DNA of 64,000 nt from Dactylorhiza incarnata. Its lineage: Eukaryota > Streptophyta > Magnoliopsida > Asparagales > Orchidaceae. Both the position numbers and the translations under genes were made by a program. The stretch lies in the NCBI GenBank assembly GCA_033032865.1, contig JAWHQI010000065.1, positions 1,116,001 through 1,180,000 of the forward strand, given 5' to 3'. The notes beneath the pieces are model-generated. The model had not been told where the DNA came from. It did not search any database and saw only the letters and a program-made list of their open reading frames with translations. Shown here in pieces: positions 11,536-20,423 of this stretch (position 1 is the stretch's first letter; the number at the start of each line of letters is the position of its first letter).

Positions 11536-11557
11536 CTGCAAAAATAAACTAGTTTAC
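11536..11557 (-). other. SireB gag/pol intron-like block, 22 nt
   Basis: Minus strand: a CCTAAG codon pair, then GTAAACTAG...TTTTTGCAG, then GTATGT. The gag frame meets TAG three codons after AAG. Leaving out these 22 nt makes gag and protease continuous. Equivalent blocks occur in SireA (16636-16657) and SireC (51583-51605). Confidence 0.6.
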
Positions 11558-12691
11558 CTTAGGAACCCAAATAAATTTGGGTCATTGGTTCCTGTTAGCC
11601 TTGACTACATGATGCTTGATAACAAAATTACTAGCAAGCTTCACATTCCTTGCTATAGGAATTGTTGGATTGAACCAACATTCCGTGGAAAAGTGGTCAA
11701 TCTTGCCACATCACCAGCAATCAAATATATTGTACCTCCTCTTCTGAGTCACCTTCTGAGTGGAGTGATGGTGCTGATGATCAGAAGAGTAGACTGCTTT
11801 ACATCTAGCATTTCTTTAGCTAATCATGTGGCTGTGCATAAAATTGAGATTTGATTGCACAGTCACAGGTTTCACTCTAGGGACAAGCTTTTGAGGATGA
11901 GACTTTCCCTTTCCTTTGGCTGATGGTGTTGTAGAGACAGGTACAAATGTCCCTTGATCCTTCATCTGGATCTCCTCATGAGGTGCCTTGAGAGTACTCA
12001 GTCCAATGTTTGCTCTATTCTGAGTTTTGTGGCTTAGTTCCACTAGTTGAGCAACCATTGGAGAGATATCCATAGGTTAGATCATGGTCATAGGTATTGG
12101 AGGGCAGGATAACCTTTTGGAAGATAGTTTTATCTTGGGAGGTCTCTTCCTTTTCCTTATTATAGTCAAGTCCTCCTTTATAGGGAGAAGAGAAACTGTA
12201 TATAATAGGTAGAACAGTTTTAGGCTTTGAGAAGCTTGCCACAAGCTTCCTTTCTAAAAGAATCTTTTCCTCCAAAGCTTTGGTGGTTCTTTCCCTTTGA
12301 ACTAACAATTTGCTTTGAGCTTTGGCCAACCTTATTATTTCTTGGATTTTCTCATTCACTTGGGATTTGAATGGCTCAATAATTTTTGTTTCTTCGGCCT
12401 GAGCTTTAGCCAAGGCTTTAATTTTCTTTAGTGCTTTTTATAGAGCACTATACTTACTAATTAGATCATTATATTGATCTGCTAGTTCAGAATCACTCTC
12501 ATCATCAGCTGATGAGTTTACTTCTGTTCTAGCATCAGATTCAATATTAGATATAGAAATAGAAAGAGAGGCTTTGATATATACCTTATCAGGATACATG
12601 TTATCCTGCTTCTCTTCATCAGCTAGAGCCATTAGTCCAAAACTGATCTCTTCTTCTTCTGATTCACTGCCACTGTCTAACAATGATAGGG
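11558..12691 (-). pseudogene. SireB gag, C-terminal half
   Basis: Minus-strand gag remnant, read from 12691 down. It has an acidic serine-rich segment (LDSGSESEEEE near 12670), then a charged coiled-coil-like segment (12010-12480). It continues with conserved Gag strings such as KPKTVLPII and KVILPS..YDHDLTYG, APHEEIQ, and a second zinc knuckle in decayed form near 11690. It ends at the WVPK-type motif before 11558. Frameshifts near 12050 and 12430 break it. Its upstream part is at 24574-25153, displaced by the SireA insertion. Confidence 0.8.
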
Positions 12692-12696
12692 GTTCC
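12692..12696 (+). other. Target-site duplication GTTCC, left copy of SireA
   Basis: GTTCC immediately precedes the 5' LTR. The same five bases follow the 3' LTR at 24569-24573. Confidence 0.9.
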
Positions 12697-13009
12697 TGTT
12701 GGGTATTGTATTCACAATAACCTTGATTTGTAGAAAGTTAACTATGAACCAAGATTGAATTGCTTATGTATTTGATATGTTTCTCTAGTATTGTCTTGCA
12801 GGTTCCCATTGCTAAGTGTAAACCAATGTCAGGTCACAGTGGGTCAATGAGCACAGTCTCTTACAATGTAATTCCTCATTGTATGAGATATGGTGTTGAC
12901 TCATATGTGATCTCTCTATTGGGATGCATTTCTAATCAAGACAAAGGAAGCTAAGGTCTTGGAGGTGTAGCTGTTCTCAGAGAAAAGTTTAAAGAATTTC
13001 TTCCAAGTG

Positions 13010-13435
13010 TATTTCTCGAGAATCCAAGTTTATTTCTCGAGAAATCAGAAAAGCTCTCGGAAAATCCTTTGGAATTCTCGATAAGTTCTTTTCAGCTTAA
13101 GTCTTCGAAGGAAATCCAAATTTCTCGAAAAGCTATCTTTATTTCTCGAGAAGTCTGTAGTGCTCTCGGAAAATCCTTTGATTTTCTCGAGAAGCCTTCT
13201 TTGCTGAAATTCTCTGAGAAAATCTTTCCTCTCGAGAAGTTTATCTGATTTCTCGAGAAGTTCTTGTTTCTTCCGAAAAAGGTTAGTTTATCTTATTTCT
13301 CGAAGAAGATCTTTGTTCTCGAGAAATCCCTTCTTTTCTCGAGAAGCTCTGTCAATTTGTTTGAAAGCCTTTTTCCGAGATCCAGCCGTGATTTCTCGAG
13401 AAGTCTTCTTTCTCTCGAGAAATCTGTTTCTCGTT
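13010..13435 (+). repeat. Interspersed TTTCTCGAGAA(A/G) palindromes in SireA 5' LTR
   Basis: More than a dozen copies or one-step variants of the 10-bp palindrome TTCTCGAGAA occur in about 425 bp at irregular 15-60 bp spacing. The 3' LTR has the same array at about 23332-23757. At least two of the few differences between the LTRs fall in the 5' copies of this word. Confidence 0.93.
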
Positions 13436-13529
13436 CCTTCAAACTGTTTTTGCCGACTTCTGTTATCCGTCTGTTTGACGAGATTCCTTTTCTGGCTTAA
13501 GGCTTAAATATTCTATTTAGACCTTCTCC

Positions 13530-13537
13530 TATAAAAG
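13530..13537 (+). promoter_or_regulatory. TATA box of SireA 5' LTR
   Basis: TATAAAAG in the context CTCCTATAAAAGGCCC, about 95 bp after the last palindromic word. The 3' LTR counterpart is 23852-23859. Confidence 0.75.
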
Positions 13538-14250
13538 GCCCTCTATCTTAAGTTTTTAATTATTATTCCTTTCCGATTCTCTCTCTCCCTAAATCAAGAA
13601 GTCGCAAAGTGCCGTGCGAGTCGCCCTCGTTGGAGACTGTTCAGAAGTTTCGATTTCTCATCTCCAAGTGAAAGAATAGGTTCGATCGATCGTTGCTTGA
13701 TTCTCTCTGAATTCTATTGGATCGATTCGAATTCTGGAAGATCAGATCTGAGTCATTAGGATCTTCATCATCGACATCAATTCAAATCCATTCCAATCTC
13801 AAGGAGGAAGAAGAACCCTAAAGAGTTTTTCAGATCTGATTGTGATTGATAAGTATCATATCATCTCTTATTTTCATTTGTTTGTAGGAGAAGTTTTCTC
13901 CGAGTTGTAGGAGCTTTGTTCTCCGAGTTGTAAGAGAAGTATTCTCTGAGACTGTAGGAGATTTGTCTCTGAGATTGTAGGAGTTTTGACTCCGAGTTTG
14001 TAGGATCTTTCTTGATCCGAGATTTTGTGAAGTAGTCAATTCTAGCGGTGGTGCTAGATTGGCGAGGCCGGCAAGTGGAGTACCCAAGATCGGGGAACCA
14101 CTATAAATTTCTTGCTTCGTCTATGATTGTGGTTTGCTTTATCTGTGTTCTTTGTCATCAAGTTTGTTTTTTTTTATTTCCGCAAAAGACGCTATATTCA
14201 CCTATTCACCCCCCTCTAGGTGATTTAGGTTGGCAATTAGATATTTCAAT

Positions 14251-14262
14251 TGGTATCAGAGG
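14251..14262 (+). other. SireA primer-binding site (initiator tRNA-Met)
   Basis: TGGTATCAGAGG begins 2 nt after the LTR end. It matches the copia PBS TGGTATCAGAGC at 11 of 12 positions. Confidence 0.9.
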
Positions 14263-14325
14263 AAGGTTGTTCGTTGCTAGGTTAACACCTTGAACAAGAT
14301 CCCTTCAATCTTTTTGCTTTCTATC

Positions 14326-16644
14326 ATGGAAAAGTGCAAGGAATCTTCCTCGTTGAAATTGCCTATATGCACCAAGGGTAATTTCCCCATGTGGAAAGAG
14401 AGAGTGAAATTCTACATGGAGGCCGCAGATCCAAGAATCTTCCAAGTTGTGGAGGAAGGCCCTCATGTGCCTATGACTTCTTCTACAATTGACCCTCTCC
14501 TAAGAGTGTCTAAGAAGATGATGGATTTGACCAAGGATGAGATCGCTCTCGTTGCCTTGGATAAAAAGGCGAAGAACATTATTGCCAGTGCAGTGGATGA
14601 TTCAATGTTGCAAAACCTAATTCACTGCAAATCTGCCAAAGATATGTGGACTTCCTTAATCGTTCTTATGGAAGGCACCGAAGAAGTAAGAGATGACAGA
14701 AGATCTCTTCTGAATCAGGAGTACGAAGCATTCAAACAGGGTAAGAAGGAATGCATTGCAGATGCATATGAAAGATTCTTTAAAATAGTAAATGGCCTAA
14801 AGAATTATGGTCGGGAATTCACTAATGGAGAACTAAATGACAAATTTCTGCGATCCCTAACAAAGGATTGGGATAGTAAAATAGTTGCCATCAGGGAATT
14901 CGGAAAGCTACCCAACCTAGATCCTCAGAATCTGTTTGGGAAATTATTATCCCATGAGCTTCAAATGAACATTCGCAAAACAGAAGAAGATGGGAATAGA
15001 ATCTCTAGCAAGGAAAGGACCTTGGCTATGAAGGCCGAGAGTTCCAGAAAGAGCAGAGCATTGTCTCCAGTTAGAGCTTTAGAATCTGATGAAGAAGAAG
15101 AATCAGAAGCCGGCTCCTCCAATTCTGAAATGACTGATGGGGAGTTCTCTCTAATCTCCCGACAGTTTAAGAAACTGCTGAATAAATGAAGGCAAATGAG
15201 GAACAAGCCATCTTCCTCAGATTATAGACACTCACATCGTGAAGGCGATTACTATAAGAAAGGCTCAAGCACAAATGACAGGTATAAATCCAAACCGAAC
15301 AAACATACTTCTACTGACATTATTTGCTATTGTTGCAATAAGCCAGGGCACATGATCGCTGAATGCCCTCATAAAAAGAGAGAGGGCGGAAGAAAAGATG
15401 TGAAGAAACCCACTAATGAAAAAAAGAAAAACGAAAGAAGTTTTGTAGCCAAGAAGGCTAAAACACTAAGCGATGGTGATTCTGATAAATCAAGCACTGA
15501 AGAAGAAGCATACTTTGGGCTTATGGCCATGACAGATGATGAAGAAGAACCTCCATACACTGGGAAGGTAAATTCTCACACTATGCTATCTGATTCGGAT
15601 TATGCTTCTGCTGAACAAAAAGATTATTTCTCTGATGATGAATCTAAACTCATGACCCAATACACCGAAATGCTCAAGAGCTTTGACAAGTGCCGAAGGG
15701 TTGTCAAATCTCAGACCAAGGAGATTATGTCTCTTAAGGAAATGGAAACCAATTTGAGAAAGGAAGTTGAACAACTTTCTTCCTTCAAAGAGGAAGTCCA
15801 AGTCTTAAAAGACAAGATCAAAAGCTCGGATGAGCTCCTTGATCGGAGAGCGAACTCTATCAAAGTTTTGGAAGAACAGCTAGCCGCTGAACGAAAGCTA
15901 GTTGAAAAGTTTTCACAACCCAAAACAATTCTTCCGCTCATTGATAGATTCACTGCTCAAGCAAGTACTAGTGGATTAGGTCATGTGGCAGGTCCTAGTA
16001 ACACTACTAAGGGCACACATGCCAATAAGAAATTCATGAATGCTAAGAAAGCCTCCATTGAAGAGAAAGGGAAAGCCCATCAAAAACATGTACCATTTCA
16101 GAAAGTTATTTTTCCCTCAAACATTTATGACATGCAAAGCACTTATGGTCACTTGACCCGACCAATTAAGTTTGGACCTGTCAAGGACTATAAGGGATGG
16201 ACTAGTCCCCGAAACTTCGGAAATAGTGCTTTCAAAGCATCTCATGAAGAGATAAATCTAAGAGATTATGGTCCTTACGTTCACGGACATAATGAGAAGA
16301 AAGCACCAATTGTAAAGGCTGTTGCACCCAAGCCTAATGAGATAGCACTACCTTGTGTGTGCTGTACTCACGAAGCATCCACTTCTAGAAAGAATGCTCC
16401 TGCTAAATCTTACATTCAAAAAGGTCAGCAGGAGAATACAAAGAGAAGGTACAACAGGTTTAAATGTTGGTGCTGCGGCAAACCAGGTCACTTTGCCGTG
16501 GATTGTTGGTTCAATGTTTCTTATGCCAATAGACCACAAGTTAACACTGCAAGGAAGATCACTCGCAATGTTAACATTCAATGTGGATCTCAACTAACAA
16601 GGGACCAAGGACCCAAATTTGTTTGGGCTCCTAAGGCAAAATAA
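14326..16644 (+). pseudogene. gag: SireA gag (nucleocapsid/capsid polyprotein), one internal stop
   Basis: The product is about 770 codons of copia Gag, which coats the RNA in cytoplasmic virus-like particles. I start at ATG 14326, the first in frame; nothing credible lies upstream. The N-terminal third is UBN2-like (LPICTKGNFPMWKERV; DRRSLLNQEYEAF; LNDKFLRSL). An in-frame TGA at 15187-15189 is where SireB has ATG. Next come zinc knuckle 1 (CYCCNKPGHMIAEC near 15327), an acidic stretch, and a heptad-like charged segment (about 15660-15910). Zinc knuckle 2 (CWCCGKPGHFAVDC near 16465) precedes a terminal FVWAPK. The frame stops at TAA 16642, inside the 22-nt intron-like block. Apart from the TGA it is open. 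Confidence 0.9.
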
Positions 16645-16657
16645 TCTGTTCTTGCAG
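16636..16657 (+). other. SireA gag/pol intron-like block, 22 nt
   Basis: After CCT AAG come GCAAAATAA...CTTGCAG and then GTATGTCC. The gag frame ends at TAA inside the block. The protease frame (one base off) is continuous with gag only if exactly 16636-16657 is skipped. Its ends look like a GC-AG intron, but 22 nt is far below any plant intron I know of. Confidence 0.6.
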
Positions 16658-19600
16658 GTATGTCCAAAGGCCAACAAAAATCCTATCTGGTATTTGGACA
16701 GCGGTTGTTCTAGGCACATGACCGGGACTAGAAGTCTATTGCAAAATTATACTCCAGTTGTGAATGGACCAAAAGTTATTTTTGGGGGATCAGACCGTGG
16801 AGTTACAAAAGGCTATGTTATGATTTCTAATGGCAATGTATCTTTCTTAGATGTGGCTTATGTGGAAGGATTAGAACATAATCTGATAAGTATAAGACAA
16901 CTCTGTGATAAAGGATACATAGTCGATTTTCGTAAAGATAAGTGTCTGATAAAGTCGGCAGAGAATTCTGAAACGATTTTATCAGGGACTCGCTGTAGGA
17001 ATATCTTTTGCTTAAACTTTCTATGATTATCTTCTTCTACACCAGTGTGTCTTTTAGCCAAAGATAGTGCATCTCTTGTCGATCATTGGCACAAGAGACT
17101 AGCACATATAAATTTTAAAACTATTAATAAACTGTTTTCGCAAAACTTAGTGCGCAATGCGCCAAATGTTAAGTGCGTTAAAGATAGACCTTGTCATGCA
17201 TGCATAAAAGGCAAGCAAACAAGAGCTACCTTCAAGAGCATTATTGGCAAAGATTCTAACATGTGTTTATACCTGCTTCATATGGACTTGTTTGGTCCGT
17301 TGCAAATTAGAAGCTTAGGAGGTAAGTCTTATACATTGGTTATTGTGGATGATTACTCACGTTTTGCATGGGGATTCTTTCTAAAACACAAGTCAGATAC
17401 TTTCGACACTTTCACAAGCTTTGTTAAACAAATCCAGAATGAATTTAACTGTTCAGTGGTCAAAATCAGAAGTGATCACGGAACAGAATTTGAATCTGGA
17501 GCTATGACAGACTTTTGTGAAAGCCTTGGTATCTTTCATGAGTTTTCCTCTCCCCGGACTCCACAACAAAATGGAGTAGCCGAGAGAAAGAACAGAACAC
17601 TCATTGAGGCTTGCAGAACTATGTTGAGTGATTCGTCATTACCAGAATATTTCTGGGCTGAAGCTGTCAACACTGCTTGCCACGTGCAAAACAGAGCACT
17701 CATAAATAAGAACCATGAAAAGACTCCTTATGAACTTTTAAAGGGCAAGAAACCAACCATTTCTTATTTCAGAATTTTTGGCAGTAAGTGCTTTGTACTT
17801 AACAATGGAAAGCAGTACAAAACTAAGTTTAGCGAAAAGAGCTTTGAAGGTATTTTCGTAGGCTATAGCAGCCATAGTAAAGCTTATCGTATTTTTAATA
17901 AGAAAACTCTGGTTGTAGAAGAGTCTATTAATGTTGTATTTGATGAGACGAGCATGCTTCAAAGCAGCTCTTCTAGTTCTTCTATTGAAGTTGCAGGTTC
18001 AAAGTTGCAAGATACACACTTGCATAAGCCAGTTAAAGACGACGCTCAAACCTTCGTCAAGATCTCTCCTCTAACCTTAGCTGAAGAGGAAGATCACCTT
18101 GATGAAGAGCCAACTCCAGTGGAAGAATTTGTTCCAGTTGAAGAAGAAATAGTTCCTGTTGTTCCAAACGATGCGAGGAATCTTGAATTCAGACACATGA
18201 GGGACCACCCTATTAATCAAATCATAGGAGATCCTCATGAAGGTATTAGAACTAGAAGAGGTACTACTAACAAAAATTTGCACTTGAGCTTTCTTTCACA
18301 GGGAACCAAAGAAATTTCAAGAAGCAAATGAAGACCCACACTGGATTATTGCAATGGAAGAAGAATTAAACCAATTCAAGCGTTGCAAGGTCTGGACACT
18401 TGTTCCAAAGCCTAAGGATAAGAACATAATTGGAACAAAGTGGGTGTACAGAAACAAGTTGGACGAAGATGGAACAATCATCAAGAATAAAGCAAGACTT
18501 GTAGCTAAAGGCTACAGACAAGAAGAAGGAATCGATTTCGATCAGACATATGCACCGGTAGCAAGACTCGAAACGATTAGGCTATTTCTAGCCTTTGCTG
18601 CATTCAAGGGTTTCACTGTATACCAAATGGACGTCAAGTCAGCATTCCTCAACGGAAATATCAAAGAAGAAGTATACGTAAAACAACCTCCAGGTTTTGT
18701 CAATCCAGACTTTCCTAATTATGTTTATTTACTTCAGAAAGCTTTATATGGTTTAAAACAAGCTCCTCGAGCTTGGTATGAGACGCTGTCTAACTTCCTT
18801 CTTGAGAACAAGTTCACAAGAGGAAAGATAGATAAGACATTATTTCTTAGGGAAGTAAAAGGCAAGATTTTGCTAGTGCAAATCTATGTTGATGACATTA
18901 TTTTTGGCTCAACCGATGACAACCTTTGGAAGAAGTTTTCAAAACTTATGCAGGGGAAGTTTGAAATGAGCAGTATGGGTGAGCTGAAGTATTTCTTAGG
19001 ACTTCAAGTAAAACAATCTGAAGATGGAATTTTCATCTCTCAGACGAAGTTCACCAAGGAGTTAATTAAGAAATTCGGAATGGAGAGTGCAACCTCCATG
19101 AGGACTCCAATGAGCTCAGCTATGTCTCTGAACAAGGACGAGAAAGGGAAACCTTTTGATGAAACTAAATACAGAAGCATAATTGGCTCTTTGCTCTACC
19201 TTACTGCTAGTAGACCCGACATAATGTTTTCCACATGTGTATGTGCTAGATATCAGGTGAACTCTAAGGAATCTCACTATACTGCTGCAAAGCGAATTTT
19301 GAGATATCTTAAGGGCACACCAAATCTTGGCTTATGGTACCCAAGAAGTAATGATAGCGAACTAATAGGCTATTCAGATGCAGATTTTGCAGGTAGCAGA
19401 GACGATAGGAAAAGCACTTCCGGAACATGCCAATTTCTCGGAAGACGACTTATATCCTGGAGTAGCAAGAAGCAGAATTGTGTTGCAATTTCAACCGCCG
19501 AGTCAGAATATATTTCTGCAGGCAGCTGTTGCGCACAACTTCTATGGATAAGGAATCAACTTCAAGACTACAATATGAAGGTCAAGAATATTCCAATGTT

Positions 19601-19829
19601 TTGTGATTCTTCTAGTGCAATTGCTATAGCAAACAATCCAGTCTCCCACAGTCGGACAAAGCATATTGAACTAAGGTATCACTTCATCCGGGAACATGTG
19701 GATAATGGGGACATCAACTTAAGCTATGTCCCTACGGATAAGCAAGTTGCAGATATATTCATGAAGCCGCTGGATGAGACCAAGTTCTCTTTCTTCAAGA
19801 CGGAACTTGGATTGCTCAACTTGGAGTAA
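16658..19829 (+). pseudogene. pol: SireA pol: protease, integrase, reverse transcriptase, RNase H
   Basis: Domains in order: aspartic protease (WYLDSGCSRHMTG, 16690); integrase HHCC zinc region (HWHKRLAH at 17087; CVKDRPCHAC at 17174); catalytic D, D, E at LLHMDLFGP (17273), VIVDDYSR (17340) and QQNGVAERKNRTLIEA (17564). Reverse transcriptase follows ([12 protein letters not shown], 18426; [12 protein letters not shown], 18621; YVDDIIFGS, 18886), then RNase H ([12 protein letters not shown], 19370; [22 protein letters not shown], 19660). Breaks: TGA at 17024-17026 between protease and integrase, and a one-base frameshift about 18299-18305 in a CAGGGAACC run before the reverse transcriptase. 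Otherwise it is full length for Ty1/copia and well preserved. Confidence 0.93.
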
Positions 19830-19929
19830 TGCTTAAAGCAAGAAGAAAAATGGAGTTTCTAAAAGTTATATATCTATGGAAAGCAGGAATCTGTCCTTCA
19901 GAAAGAAAGAGGTAGAAAATTTCTAAGTC

Positions 19930-20150
19930 TTAACAGGATTTCTCGAGAAATGACATAGGCTTTTCGAGAAATGAAAGACTTCTCGCAAAATGTACCTGCA
20001 CTTCTCGAGAAATGGGTTATCCCTCGAGAAATGCTTTTTCAAAGTCAGAAAATCAGAATTCTGGGATCTCTCGAGAAATCAAGATACTTCTCGAGAAATT
20101 AGAATAGTTCTCGCAAAATCAGTATATCTCTCGAGAAATTGCGTTCAATT
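19930..20150 (+). repeat. Second CTCGAG-palindrome array, between pol and aORF of SireA
   Basis: About nine words of the form (T/C)TCTCGAGAAAT or decayed TTCTCGCAAAAT occur in 220 bp. They are the same word as the LTR array although this is internal sequence. A TATA box (20258) and the aORF ATG (20424) follow. Confidence 0.9.
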
Positions 20151-20257
20151 TTCAGAATTCTAGTCTTTCTTTTCCGGGATACGAAAGGTCAGGTATGCGC
20201 GTTTTTATTTTCTTTATCTACAAATAAATCTCGAATAATTGTCACATCAAACCAAAC

Positions 20258-20266
20258 TATAAATAG
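20258..20266 (+). promoter_or_regulatory. Candidate internal promoter TATA box upstream of SireA aORF
   Basis: TATAAATAG lies 108 bp after the palindrome array and 158 bp before the aORF start, reproducing the LTR promoter order. Function is inferred from layout only. Confidence 0.5.
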
Positions 20267-20423
20267 ACAATCGAAACAAATTTATGTTCACGCGAGTTCC
20301 TTCGTCTTCTTCTCGTAAAACCGCCGACGGTTCGTCTTCCTCTCACGCGAAATCGAGCTTTCTGGTCAGTTAATTCTTGATTTTCTTTCTCTCTCGCATT
20401 CAATTGTTCATTCCTCGTGATCA

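Larger units (their letters stand above)
12697..14248 (+). repeat. SireA 5' LTR (1552 bp)
   Basis: It starts TGTTGGGTATTG and ends AGATATTTCA. It contains an array of TTCTCGAGAA palindromes (about 13010-13435), a TATA box (13530) and a U5 run of 'TGTAGGAG...CTCCGAG' repeats (13880-14020). The Sirevirus U5 motif TATTCACCCCCCTCTAGG is near 14202. No protein is encoded; the small ORFs in it recur in the 3' LTR. Confidence 0.95.

Noticed and set aside
13010..13435. CRISPR-like array of short repeats
   Set aside because: Irregular spacing, repeated word of about 10 bp, plant LTR context, no cas genes.
13010..13435. Heat-shock elements made of TTC and GAA blocks
   Set aside because: In TTCTCGAGAA the TTC and GAA blocks are separated by four bases, not the two of a canonical heat-shock element, and other families use words with no such blocks.
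16619..16660. Programmed -1 or +1 frameshift as the general gag/pol solution
   Set aside because: SireA and SireB would need +1 and SireC -1, and no shared slippery heptamer lies before the stop; kept only as a possibility for single elements.
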